NCBI RefSeq assembly: GCF_015712165.1
Contig: NZ_JADPZX010000001.1
Coordinates: 2,542,001 to 2,606,000, forward strand
From: Streptomyces spinoverrucosus
GTDB taxonomy: Bacteria > Actinomycetota > Actinomycetes > Streptomycetales > Streptomycetaceae
Direction of reading: 5' to 3'
DNA: 64,000 bases
A program made the translations under genes and the position numbers. Positions 21,419 to 29,385 of this stretch are shown here, one piece after another (positions within the stretch are counted from its first letter, which is position 1; every line of letters begins with the position of its first letter). Under the pieces are notes generated by a model. It worked only from the letters and a program-made list of their open reading frames with translations, ran no database searches and was not told the origin of the DNA.

Positions 21419-24346
21419 GTGACCCCCAGTACCACCTCCTCCAGCGGCTCCGACCCGAACACGACGGCCGAGGAGACCACGGCCCACCAGGAGAAGGCCG
21501 CCGTACCGAAACAGGCGACCGCCCCCGAGGAGACGGCCGCACCGACAACGCCGACGACGATCGCCAAGAAGGCGCCTGCGAAGAGGGCGACGGCCAAGAA
21601 GGCGAGCGCCGAGAAGGCCGTCGCGAAGAAGGCGAGCGCCGAGAAGGCCGTCGCGAAGAAGGCCGCGTCGAAGGCGGTGACGGCCAAGAAAGCGACGGCG
21701 AAGAAGGCAAGTGCTGGGAAGGCGGTCGCCAAGAAGGCAAGCGCCGAGAAGACCGTCGCCAAGAAGGCAAGCGCCGAGAAGGCCGTCGCGCAGAAGGCAA
21801 GCGCCGAGAAGACCGTCGCCAAGAAGGCAAGCGCCGAGAAGACCGTCGCCAAGAAGGCGAGCGCCGAGAAGGCCGTCGCGAAGAAGGCAAGCGCTGAGAA
21901 GGCCGTCGCGCAGAAGGCGGTGGCGAAGAAGGCCGCGTCGAAGACGGCGGCGGCCAAGGCCGTGGCGGCCAAGACGGCGACCGCGAAGAAGACCGCTGCC
22001 GCGAAGAAGACCGCTGCCGCGACGAGCGCGTCCGCCAAGAGGATCGCGCCCGCGAAGAGGACGACGGCGGCCGAGAAGTCCCCCGCCGCCGAGACCGCCA
22101 CCCCGAAGAAGAGGACGGCCGGCAAGAAGGACACCCCCCAGCCCGCCGTCACCCTCGTCTCCCCCGCCCTCGACGCCGCCGACCGCGACCGGCTGCTCAC
22201 CGGCACCCATCACGACCCGCATTCCGTCCTCGGCGCGCACCCGGCACCGGACGGCGGTGTGATCTTCCGCGCCTTCCGCCCCTACGCCCTCTCCGTCACC
22301 GTCGTCGCCGACGACCGCCGCGTCGAGCTTCACGACGACGGCGGCGGCTTCTTCTCCGGCCTGCTGCCGCTCACCGACGTCCCCGAGTACCGGCTCCACG
22401 TGGAGTACGAGGGCACGGTCCTCGACACCGAGGACCCGTACCGCTTCCTCCCCACCCTCGGCGACCTCGACCTGCATCTGATCGGCGAGGGCCGGCACGA
22501 GCAGCTCTGGCGGGCGCTAGGTGCCGAGCCGATGACGCACCAGGGCGTGACCGGCACCCGCTTCACCTTGTGGGCGCCGAACGCGCGCGGCGTGAGCCTG
22601 GCCGGCGGCTTCAACTACTGGGACGGCACCGGCTTCCCGATGCGTTCACTGGGCGGCACCGGCGTCTGGGAGCTCTTCGTACCCGGCATCGGCGAGGGTG
22701 AGCTGTACAAGTTCGAGATCACCCGTCCCGACGGTTCGAAGACCCTGCGCGCGGACCCGCTGGCCCGCCGCACCCAGGCCCCGCCGGACACGTCGTCCAT
22801 CGTGCACGCCTCGCACTACGAGTGGGGCGACGCGGAGTGGCTGGAGCGCCGGGGGGCGACCCCTGTGCACGAGGCCCCGTTCTCCGTCTACGAGGTCCAC
22901 CTCCCGTCCTGGCGACCGGGGCTGACGTATCGACAGCTCGCCGAGCAGCTCCCCGCGTACGTCAGGGACCTCGGTTTCACGCACGTCGAGCTGATGCCGG
23001 TCGCCGAGCATCCCTTCGGCGGCTCCTGGGGCTACCAGGTCACCGGCTTCTACGCGCCCACGGCCCGCCTCGGCACCCCGGACGACTTCCGGTACTTCGT
23101 CGACGCCTGCCACCGGGCCGGCATCGGTGTGCTCATGGACTGGGTGCCGGCGCACTTCCCGCGCGACGACTGGGCGCTGGCCGAGTTCGACGGCCGCCCG
23201 CTCTACGAGCACGCGGACCCGCTGCGGGCCGCGCACCCCGACTGGGGCACGCTGGAGTTCGACTTCGGCCGCAAGGAGGTCCGCAACTTCCTGGTCGCCA
23301 ACGCCGTCTACTGGTGCGAGGAGTTCCACATCGACGGCCTGCGGGTGGACGCGGTCGCCTCGATGCTCTACCTCGACTACTCGCGTGAGCCGGGCCAGTG
23401 GTCCCCGAACGAGCACGGCGGCCGGGAGAACCTGGACGCGGTGGCGTTCCTGCAGGAGATGAACGCGACGGTCTACCGCCGCGCTCCCGGCGTGGTCACC
23501 ATCGCGGAGGAGTCCACCGCCTGGGACGGCGTCACCCGCGCCACCCACCACAAGGGCCCGAGCGGCTTCGGCGGCCTCGGCTTCGGCCTGAAGTGGAACA
23601 TGGGCTGGATGCACGACTCGCTGCAGTACATGGCGCACGAGCCGTTCCATCGCAAGTACCACCACCACGAGATGACGTTCTCGATGGTGTACGCGTACAG
23701 CGAGAACTACGTCCTGCCCATCTCCCACGACGAGGTGGTGCACGGCAAGCGCTCACTGGTGTCGAAGATGCCGGGCGACTGGTGGCAGCAGCGCGCCAAC
23801 CACCGTGCCTACCTGGGCTTCATGTGGGCGCACCCGGGCAAGCAGCTCCTCTTCATGGGCCAGGAGTTCGCGCAGGGCGCGGAGTGGTCCGAGGCGCACG
23901 GGCCCGACTGGTGGCTGCTCGACCCGCAGTACGGCGCCGAGGCCGACCACCGCGGCGTCCGCGACCTGGTCCGCGACCTCAACACCGGCTACGGCCGCAC
24001 CCCCGCCCTCTGGCAGCGCGACACCCACCCGGAGGGCTTCCAGTGGGTCGTCGGCGACGCGGCGGAGGACAACGTCCTGGCCTTCCTCCGCTACGACGCC
24101 GCGGGCACCCCGCTGCTGGCGATCAGCAACTTCTCCCCGGTGGTCCGCCACGACTACCGCGTGGGCGTCCCCGACGAGATCCCGGCCTGGCACGAAACCC
24201 TGAACACGGACGCCGCCCGCTACGGCGGAAGCGACGTGACCAACCCCGACCCGATCAAACCGGAAGCCATGCCCTGGCACGGCCGCCCAGCCGGCATCCG
24301 CCTGACACTGCCACCCCTGGCAACGGTGTGGCTGCAACCGTCATAG
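21419..24346 (+). CDS. glgB: Glycogen branching enzyme GlgB with long Lys/Ala-repeat N-terminal tail
   Basis: 975 aa, against roughly 630-780 for usual GlgB. It makes alpha-1,6 branches in glucan. GTG 21419 follows a perfect AGGAGG (21405-21410) by 8 bases, so the long N-terminus is genuinely in the gene. Residues 1-50 are Thr/Ala/Glu-rich. Residues ~60-235 are an H1/HU-tail-like stretch built from 10-residue units of the type [10 protein letters not shown]. The conserved enzyme begins at ~244 with a CBM48-like region ([12 protein letters not shown]) and a second N-domain. The GH13_9 barrel has the nucleophile Asp in [14 protein letters not shown], Glu in [11 protein letters not shown] and the HD pair in [10 protein letters not shown]. 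Function of the tail is unknown; glucan, nucleic-acid or membrane binding are all conceivable. Confidence 0.95.
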   Translation: MTPSTTSSSGSDPNTTAEETTAHQEKAAVPKQATAPEETAAPTTPTTIAKKAPAKRATAKKASAEKAVAKKASAEKAVAKKAASKAVTAKKATAKKASAGKAVAKKASAEKTVAKKASAEKAVAQKASAEKTVAKKASAEKTVAKKASAEKAVAKKASAEKAVAQKAVAKKAASKTAAAKAVAAKTATAKKTAAAKKTAAATSASAKRIAPAKRTTAAEKSPAAETATPKKRTAGKKDTPQPAVTLVSPALDAADRDRLLTGTHHDPHSVLGAHPAPDGGVIFRAFRPYALSVTVVADDRRVELHDDGGGFFSGLLPLTDVPEYRLHVEYEGTVLDTEDPYRFLPTLGDLDLHLIGEGRHEQLWRALGAEPMTHQGVTGTRFTLWAPNARGVSLAGGFNYWDGTGFPMRSLGGTGVWELFVPGIGEGELYKFEITRPDGSKTLRADPLARRTQAPPDTSSIVHASHYEWGDAEWLERRGATPVHEAPFSVYEVHLPSWRPGLTYRQLAEQLPAYVRDLGFTHVELMPVAEHPFGGSWGYQVTGFYAPTARLGTPDDFRYFVDACHRAGIGVLMDWVPAHFPRDDWALAEFDGRPLYEHADPLRAAHPDWGTLEFDFGRKEVRNFLVANAVYWCEEFHIDGLRVDAVASMLYLDYSREPGQWSPNEHGGRENLDAVAFLQEMNATVYRRAPGVVTIAEESTAWDGVTRATHHKGPSGFGGLGFGLKWNMGWMHDSLQYMAHEPFHRKYHHHEMTFSMVYAYSENYVLPISHDEVVHGKRSLVSKMPGDWWQQRANHRAYLGFMWAHPGKQLLFMGQEFAQGAEWSEAHGPDWWLLDPQYGAEADHRGVRDLVRDLNTGYGRTPALWQRDTHPEGFQWVVGDAAEDNVLAFLRYDAAGTPLLAISNFSPVVRHDYRVGVPDEIPAWHETLNTDAARYGGSDVTNPDPIKPEAMPWHGRPAGIRLTLPPLATVWLQPS
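21596..21925 (+). repeat. In-frame 30-bp tandem repeats in the 5' part of glgB
   Basis: About nine to ten copies of a 30-bp unit encoding KKASAEK(A/T)VA, with KK sometimes QK, interrupted near 21659-21710 by shorter variants. Copies differ mostly at synonymous sites (GCG AGC or GCA AGC) and at the Ala/Thr codon, which points to expansion and contraction by slippage or unequal recombination. Copy number may vary between strains. Confidence 0.85.
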
Positions 24347-24370
24347 CCGGGACCCACCCCACCAACCCCC

Positions 24371-24422
24371 CGCCCGCCCGACCCGGACAGCCACTCCGCC
24401 CGCCCGACCCGGACAGCCACTC
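24371..24422. repeat. Perfect 26-bp tandem duplication downstream of glgB
   Basis: Two identical 26-bp copies (24371-24396 and 24397-24422) beginning CGCCCGCCCGACCC. They are followed by several imperfect CGACCGAGCCG units to ~24520. The 228-bp gap between glgB and the convergent helicase is otherwise low-complexity and holds no gene that I see. Confidence 0.8.
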
Positions 24423-24574
24423 CGGCCGACCGAGCCGGGCGGCCCCCCCCACCCGACCGAGCCGACCAGCCCACCCCCGCCCGACCGAGCCGACTGGCTC
24501 GCCTCTTGGCCGACCGAGTCGGGTGGTGGGTGGGCATAGGGCCGGGGGTCTGGGGGCGGAGCCCCCAGGGGCGG

Positions 24575-26836
24575 TCAGGTCGATGCCGGGGACGTCTCCG
24601 TCAGGCCGCGCGGCAGCGCACCCGTGTGCAGGACACCCAGCCGCTGCGTCGCCCGGGTCAGGGCGACGTACAGATCGCTCGTGCCGTACACGCCCGGCTC
24701 GACAACCAGCACCGAGTCGAACTCCAGACCCTTCGCCTGACGCGGGTCCAGCAGGACGACGGTCCGCGTCAGGTCCGGCTCGGCGCCCGCCGTCACGCCC
24801 TCCAAGCGGGCGGCGAGTCGCCGGTGCAGATCGCGCGGGGCGATGACGGCCAGCCGCCCCTCGGCCGGGGTGAGTTCCCCGACCGCCTTGGCGACCGCGC
24901 CGGGCAGGTCGTCGGTGGCGCGGATCCAGGGACGTACACCTGTGGACCGTACGGAACTCGGCGGTTCGAAGTCCGGGTCCTTCGCCCGTACGACCGCCGC
25001 CGCGAGGTCCATGATCTCGGCGGGGGTGCGGTAGTTGACGCCCAGGCGCGTGTGCTCCCAGCGGTCCTCGACGTAGGGCTGAAGGATCTTCGACCAGGAC
25101 CCGACCCCGGCCGCCTCCGCCGTCTGCGCCGGATCGCCGACCAGCGTCATCGACCGCGTCGGGCTGCGCCGCATCAGCAGCCGCCACGCCATCGGCGACA
25201 ACTCCTGCGCCTCGTCCACGATGATGTGCCCGAACGCCCAGGTACGGTCGGCCGCCGCCCGTTCGGCGGCACTGCGGTGGTCGTCCTCCTCGTGCCGCTC
25301 GGCGAACCGCTCGGCGTCGATGATGTCGTGCGCCGACAACACCTCGCTGTCCTCGTCGTGCTTGTCCTCGAACTCGTACGTCCGGGACGCGTACGACACG
25401 TCCAGCACACCTTGCGCGTACGACACCTGCCGCTCCCGCTCACGTTCCGCGCGCGCCCGTGCCGCCCGGTCGTCCTCACCGAGCAGTTCGGCCGCCTCGT
25501 CGAGCAGCGGTACGTCCGCCACGGTCCACGCCCGCGTCACCGGGCGGCGGATCGCGGCGGCGTCTTCGTCGCTGACGTATCCCTCGGGGTCGGCGAGGAA
25601 GTCGGCGACCAGCCGTTGCGGGGTGAGGACCGGCCACAGCTGGTCGATGGCGGACCAGACCTCGGGGTTCTCGGCGAGGTCGTCGCGGATCTGCGTGATG
25701 TCGCTGGGGTCGAGGAGGTTGGAGCCGTCGTAGGGGTCGGTGCCGACCCGTTCGGCGTACAGCTCGGTGAGGGTGTTGAGGATGTGCCCCTCGAAGTGCT
25801 CGCGGGCCGGGTTGTGCGGCAGCTTGGCGGCGCGGGTCCGCTCCTGGGCGACGCCGACGAGGCCGTCGTCGAGCATCAGGATCTCGCGGTCGTGCGCGAT
25901 CGCGATCACCGGGTCGGGCAGCGCCTGCCGGTCCCGTACGACGGCGGCGAGTACGTCCGCCATCTCGGCGCGGCCCTTGACCGCGGCCGCCTCCGGTGTG
26001 TCGGTCGCCGTCGCCTTCACACCGGGGAAGAGCTCGCCGACCGTCGCCAGCAGCACGCCGGTCTCGCCGAGCGAGGGCAGCACCTCGCCGATGTAGCCGA
26101 GGAACGCGGGGTTGGGGCCGACGATGAGGACGGCTCGCCTGGCGAGCAGTTCGCGGTGTTCGTACAGCAGATACGCCGCCCGGTGCAGGGCCACCGCGGT
26201 CTTGCCGGTGCCGGGGCCGCCCTCGACCACCAGGACGCCTTGGTGCGGCGCGCGGATGATCTCGTCCTGCTCGGCCTGGATGGTCTGCACGATGTCGGCC
26301 ATCCGGCCGGTGCGCGCGGAGTTCAGCGCGGCGAGCAGTACGGCGTCCCCGCTGGGGTCCTCGTAACCGGTGCGGGTGGCGTCGTCGACGTCGAGGAACT
26401 CGTCGTGCAGGGCGGTGACGCGGCGGCCGTCGGTGGAGATGTGCCGACGGCGGCTGAGGCCCATCGGGGTGTGCCCGGTGGCCAGGTAGAAGGGGCGGGC
26501 GACCGCGGCCCGCCAGTCGATCAGGATCGGGGTGCGCTCGGCGTCGTCGGCGCGCAGGCCGATCCGGCCGATGTGGTGACTGGTGCCGGAGGTGAGGTCG
26601 ATCCGGCCGAAGCAGAGCGAGCCGTCCACCGCGTTCAGCGCGGCCAGCAGCCCGGACCGCTCGGCGACCAGGATGTCCCGCTCCAGGCGGGCCTGCATCG
26701 GCTTGTCGCCCTGCGCGAGTGCGTCCGTGACGGAGGCCTCGGCGTCCCCGCGCAGCACGTCGACGCGCGCGTACAGGTCGTCGATGAATTCCTGCTCGCG
26801 GCGCATTTCGTCGTCTGGAATTCCGCTGTTTGACAA
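24575..26836 (-). CDS. HelD-like superfamily 1 helicase (RNA polymerase-associated ATPase)
   Basis: 753 aa. The N-terminal ~75 residues form a charged helical region (REQEFIDDLYARVDVL) as in HelD, followed by an HelD-type N-domain (FGRIDL, IDWRAAVARPFY). The UvrD-like motor has Walker A GGPGTGKTAVALHRAAYLLY near residue 205, motif II as IIVDEAQELSP, and late motifs SMTLVGDPAQTAEA and YVALTRATQ. HelD proteins bind RNA polymerase, clear nucleic acid and recycle it; actinobacterial relatives (HelR) can protect polymerase from rifamycins. That role is inference here. TTG 26836 follows GGGAG by 6 bases; ATG 26806 is an alternative. The start codon overlaps the -35 of a divergent small-RNA promoter. 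Confidence 0.85.
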   Translation of the reverse strand: MSNSGIPDDEMRREQEFIDDLYARVDVLRGDAEASVTDALAQGDKPMQARLERDILVAERSGLLAALNAVDGSLCFGRIDLTSGTSHHIGRIGLRADDAERTPILIDWRAAVARPFYLATGHTPMGLSRRRHISTDGRRVTALHDEFLDVDDATRTGYEDPSGDAVLLAALNSARTGRMADIVQTIQAEQDEIIRAPHQGVLVVEGGPGTGKTAVALHRAAYLLYEHRELLARRAVLIVGPNPAFLGYIGEVLPSLGETGVLLATVGELFPGVKATATDTPEAAAVKGRAEMADVLAAVVRDRQALPDPVIAIAHDREILMLDDGLVGVAQERTRAAKLPHNPAREHFEGHILNTLTELYAERVGTDPYDGSNLLDPSDITQIRDDLAENPEVWSAIDQLWPVLTPQRLVADFLADPEGYVSDEDAAAIRRPVTRAWTVADVPLLDEAAELLGEDDRAARARAERERERQVSYAQGVLDVSYASRTYEFEDKHDEDSEVLSAHDIIDAERFAERHEEDDHRSAAERAAADRTWAFGHIIVDEAQELSPMAWRLLMRRSPTRSMTLVGDPAQTAEAAGVGSWSKILQPYVEDRWEHTRLGVNYRTPAEIMDLAAAVVRAKDPDFEPPSSVRSTGVRPWIRATDDLPGAVAKAVGELTPAEGRLAVIAPRDLHRRLAARLEGVTAGAEPDLTRTVVLLDPRQAKGLEFDSVLVVEPGVYGTSDLYVALTRATQRLGVLHTGALPRGLTETSPAST

Positions 26837-26859
26837 TTCCGCTCCCGCCCGGATATACT
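26830..26859 (+). promoter_or_regulatory. Near-consensus vegetative promoter reading away from the helicase gene
   Basis: -35 TTGACA (26830-26835), 18-bp spacer, -10 TATACT (26854-26859). It is the closest match to the sigma-HrdB consensus that I found in the window. No open reading frame of any length follows before a strong terminator 64 bp downstream, so it appears to drive a short non-coding transcript. Confidence 0.75.
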
Positions 26860-26865
26860 GTGCTC

Positions 26866-26965
26866 ACTGAACTTCTCCGCGACCCAATTCCACTAAGTCG
26901 CGAACCATTGAATATACGCAGAGAAATCCCCCGAGCGCAATTGCCTGCTCGGGGGATTTCTTTCT
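26866..26965 (+). ncRNA. Putative small RNA (~100 nt) between helicase and thioredoxin genes
   Basis: Defined by the promoter at 26830-26859 (start expected ~26866) and the terminator ending ~26965. The 5' half can form a stem CGCGAC/GTCGCG (26878-26883 with 26897-26902) that exposes a 13-base loop reading CCAATTCCACTAA. The 3' half is the terminator hairpin. Base composition is distinctly A/T-richer than the coding sequence around it. It is divergent from the HelD-like gene and convergent with the trx operon. I do not recognise it as a named RNA family (it does not look like 6S, tmRNA, RNase P or SRP RNA). Confidence 0.65.
26923..26960 (+). terminator. Intrinsic terminator of the small RNA (possibly bidirectional)
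   Basis: Perfect 14-bp stem GAAATCCCCCGAGC (26923-26936) and GCTCGGGGGATTTC (26947-26960), loop GCAATTGCCT, tail TTTCTGTTC on the plus strand. Read on the minus strand it stands 30 bp after the thioredoxin stop and could end that operon too, though its U-run is weaker in that direction. Confidence 0.85.
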
Positions 26966-26989
26966 GTTCGGCTCAACAGTCCGTTCGGC

Positions 26990-27304
26990 TCACAGCGCGT
27001 CGGCGATCTCCTCCAGCAGTCGCCGCTTCGCCCTGGCCCCCACCATGGACTTCACGGGCTCACCGCCGCGAAAGACCATGAAGGTCGGCATGGACAGCAC
27101 CTTGTAGGCGTTGGTGGTCTCCGGGTTGTGGTCCACGTCCAGCTGCACCACCTTCAGCCGCTCCGCCTCCTCGGCGGCCACCGCCCTGAGCACGGGCGCC
27201 ATCTGCCGGCACGGCGGGCACCAGTCCGCCGTGAACTCCACCAGCACCGGCAGCTCGGACCCGATGACCTCCGTCGCGAAGTCCGCGTCCGTCACCTCGT
27301 TCAC
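26990..27304 (-). CDS. Thioredoxin-like protein with WCPPC active site
   Basis: 104 aa, classical single-domain thioredoxin length. The active-site motif is WCPPC (Cys29, Cys32) instead of the usual WCGPC. The cis-Pro segment MPTFMVFRGGEPV is present. It is cytosolic, with no signal peptide. GTG start overlaps the merR stop (GTGA), so it is translated with the regulator. A Pro-Pro redox motif shifts thioredoxin redox potential in studied proteins; the effect here is inference. As part of a MerR-controlled two-gene operon it is probably induced by a thiol, oxidant or metal signal. Confidence 0.9.
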   Translation of the reverse strand: MNEVTDADFATEVIGSELPVLVEFTADWCPPCRQMAPVLRAVAAEEAERLKVVQLDVDHNPETTNAYKVLSMPTFMVFRGGEPVKSMVGARAKRRLLEEIADAL

Positions 27305-27681
27305 CACTGCTCCCCTCCCAGTTCGCACTTCGGATCCTCGGCGAGTGCCAGCCGCACCCCGATCTGCGCCCGCACGGCCTGCAGCTCGCCGATCAGCGCG
27401 TCCAGTTCGTCCAGCTTGCGCCGGTAGACCGCGAGCGAGGCGGGGCAGGAGTCGCCCTCCGGGTGCCCGGCCCGCAGACACTCCACGAAGGGCCGCGTCT
27501 CCTCCAGGTCGAACCCGAAGTCCTGCAACGTCCTGATCTGCCGCAGCAGCTTCAGGTCCCGCTCGTCGTAGTCCCGGTAGCCGTTCGCGTCCCGCCGCGC
27601 GGGCAGCAGCCCCCGCGCCTCGTAGTAGCGGAGCGTGCGCGTGGTGGTCCCGGCCCGTTCGGCCAGCTCGCCGATTCGCAT
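27301..27681 (-). CDS. MerR-family transcriptional regulator
   Basis: 126 aa. N-terminal winged helix MRIGELAERAGTTTRTLRYYEARGLLP, dimerisation helix ~80-115, and cysteines in ECLRAGHPEGDSCPASL and DPKCELGG. These three Cys plus a His could bind a metal or sense redox state, as in known MerR proteins; which signal cannot be told. The promoter upstream has the over-long 19-bp spacer and central dyad typical of MerR targets, so the gene is likely autoregulated together with the coupled thioredoxin. ATG 27681 fits a leaderless transcript (7 bases from the -10). Confidence 0.92.
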   Translation of the reverse strand: MRIGELAERAGTTTRTLRYYEARGLLPARRDANGYRDYDERDLKLLRQIRTLQDFGFDLEETRPFVECLRAGHPEGDSCPASLAVYRRKLDELDALIGELQAVRAQIGVRLALAEDPKCELGGEQW

Positions 27682-27688
27682 GCGTATG

Positions 27689-27719
27689 AACGTAAGCCTT
27701 GACGCGGACGTCAGGGCAA
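27689..27719 (-). promoter_or_regulatory. MerR-type promoter and operator of the merR-trx operon
   Basis: On the minus strand: -35 TTGCCC (27719-27714), 19-bp spacer, -10 TACGTT (27694-27689), then 7 bases to the ATG. The spacer is covered by the dyad CCTTGACGCGGACGTCAGGG (27697-27716 on the plus strand), an almost perfect inverted repeat with a 4-bp centre. This is the classic MerR architecture. Confidence 0.75.
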
Positions 27720-27807
27720 CAGTGGAGCAAGAGCAGAACCGGGCGACCAGGTCTACGGGGGATGACCTGGTCGCCCGGCGTTCTTGGGGACGGCCCCAGC
27801 GGAGCGC

Positions 27808-29211
27808 CTACGCCTTGGCCAGCTCCTTCTCGCCGCCCGCGCGCGGCTCCGGGACCTCGGCGTCGTCGTCCGCGGCCGCGCCACCGCCGTGGCCGTCGTC
27901 GAGCAGCGTCTTCTCGTCGAACGGCAGCCGGCCCGCGAGCACCTCGCCCACCCGCTCCTTGTCGATCTCCTTGGTCCAGGTGCCGATCAGCACGGTGGCG
28001 ACGGCGTTGCCCGCGAAGTTGGTCAGGGCACGGGCCTCGCTCATGAAGCGGTCGATGCCCACGATGAGGCCGATGCCGTCCACCAGGGCGGGCTTGTGGG
28101 ACTGCAGGCCGCCCGCGAGGGTGGCGAGGCCCGCGCCCGTGACACCGGCGGCGCCCTTGGAGGCGACCAGCAGGAACAGCAGCAGCGGGATCTGCTCGCC
28201 GATGCCCATCGGCGTACCCATGGCGTCGGCGATGAACAGGGACGCCATGGTCATGTAGATCATGGTGCCGTCGAGGTTGAAGGAGTAGCCGGTCGGGACG
28301 GTGATACCGACCACCGGCTTGCTGACGCCCAGGTGCTCCATCTTCGCGATGAGCCGCGGCAGCGCGGACTCCGAGGACGAGGTGGACAGGATCAGCAGGA
28401 ACTCACGGCCGAGGTACTTGAAGAACGTGAGGATGTTCAGACCGGAGACGATCCGCAGCAGCGAGCCCAGCACGATGAAGACGAAGAGCACGCAGGTGAC
28501 GTAGAAGCCAAGCATCAGCACGGCGAGGCTCTTGAGCGCGTCGAGGCCGGCGGACCCGGTGACGGCGGCGATGGCACCGAAGGCACCGATCGGGGCGGCC
28601 CACATGATCATCGCGAGGATGCGGAAGACGAGCCGCTGGATGTGCTCGATGCCGCGCAGGATCGGCTGCCCGGCGGAGCCCATGGCCTGCAGCGCGAACC
28701 CGGCGAGCAGCGCGATGAGCAGGGCCTGGAGCACCTCGCCCTCGGTGAAGGCGGAGACGATGGTGGTCGGGATGATGCCGAGCAGGAACTCGGTGGTGTC
28801 CTTGGCCTCCGCGGCCACCTGCGCCTGCCCGGTCTCGCGGACGGCGTCGGTGACGGCCAGGCCGGTGCCCGGGTCGAGGATGTTGCCGACGACCAGGCCG
28901 ATGGCGAGCGCCACCAGGGACATCACCAGGAAGTAGGCGAGGGCGATACCGCCGACCGCGCCGACCTTCGCGGCCTTCCGTACGGAACCGATGCCGAGCA
29001 CGATCGTGCAGAAGATGATCGGCGAGATCATCATCTTGATCAGATTCACAAAGCCGGTGCCTATGGGCTTCAGCTCCACGGCGAAACCCGGAGCGGCCAG
29101 GCCCACGGCGATGCCGAGTGCGACCGCGACGATCACCGCGATGTAGAGATAGTGGGTGCGGTCCCGCTTCGCGGCGGGTGTGGCAGGTGCCGTATCGGCT
29201 GCGCTGGTCAC
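27808..29211 (-). CDS. C4-dicarboxylate/amino acid:cation symporter (DctA/GltP type)
   Basis: 467 aa from GTG 29211, preceded by AAGGAGG with a 6-base spacer; longer starts up to 29349 lack a ribosome-binding site. Eight or more hydrophobic segments, the first at THYLYIAVIVAVALGIAVGL. The DAACS family serine-rich loop is present as LSTSSSESALPRLIAKMEHLG and the substrate-binding helix as GYSFNLDGTMIYMTMASLF. It imports C4-dicarboxylates or acidic amino acids with H+ or Na+. It is divergent from a DcuS/CitA-like sensor kinase gene 174 bp away, which suggests induction by dicarboxylate. The C-terminus has a charged ~30-residue tail. Confidence 0.92.
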   Translation of the reverse strand: MTSAADTAPATPAAKRDRTHYLYIAVIVAVALGIAVGLAAPGFAVELKPIGTGFVNLIKMMISPIIFCTIVLGIGSVRKAAKVGAVGGIALAYFLVMSLVALAIGLVVGNILDPGTGLAVTDAVRETGQAQVAAEAKDTTEFLLGIIPTTIVSAFTEGEVLQALLIALLAGFALQAMGSAGQPILRGIEHIQRLVFRILAMIMWAAPIGAFGAIAAVTGSAGLDALKSLAVLMLGFYVTCVLFVFIVLGSLLRIVSGLNILTFFKYLGREFLLILSTSSSESALPRLIAKMEHLGVSKPVVGITVPTGYSFNLDGTMIYMTMASLFIADAMGTPMGIGEQIPLLLFLLVASKGAAGVTGAGLATLAGGLQSHKPALVDGIGLIVGIDRFMSEARALTNFAGNAVATVLIGTWTKEIDKERVGEVLAGRLPFDEKTLLDDGHGGGAAADDDAEVPEPRAGGEKELAKA

Positions 29212-29385
29212 GGCTGCCCTCCTTGACGACGTCATCGGCATCACCGGCGTGCGGCTCACGTCCGGGGGAACTGTCCGGGGCATTGCCCGCGGATGAACGA
29301 TTGCCGTGACTATCTCCCGCGCTGTGAGGGCGGTCACCCTTCCGTTCATTTAGTTCATGCTTAACGTCGGGGGCACACTGACGGC
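29212..29385. promoter_or_regulatory. Divergent control region of symporter and two-component system
   Basis: 174 bp. Two GTTCAT direct repeats 9 bp apart (29344-29349 and 29353-29358) lie ~30 bp upstream of the kinase ATG, next to TAACGT (29362-29367), a possible -10. The repeats are a reasonable guess for the response-regulator site. Confidence 0.35.

Noticed and set aside
21596..21925. Regular ~30-bp repeats resembling a CRISPR array
   Set aside because: Units are contiguous without spacers, keep the glgB reading frame and encode KKASAEK repeats after a strong ribosome-binding site; no cas genes nearby.
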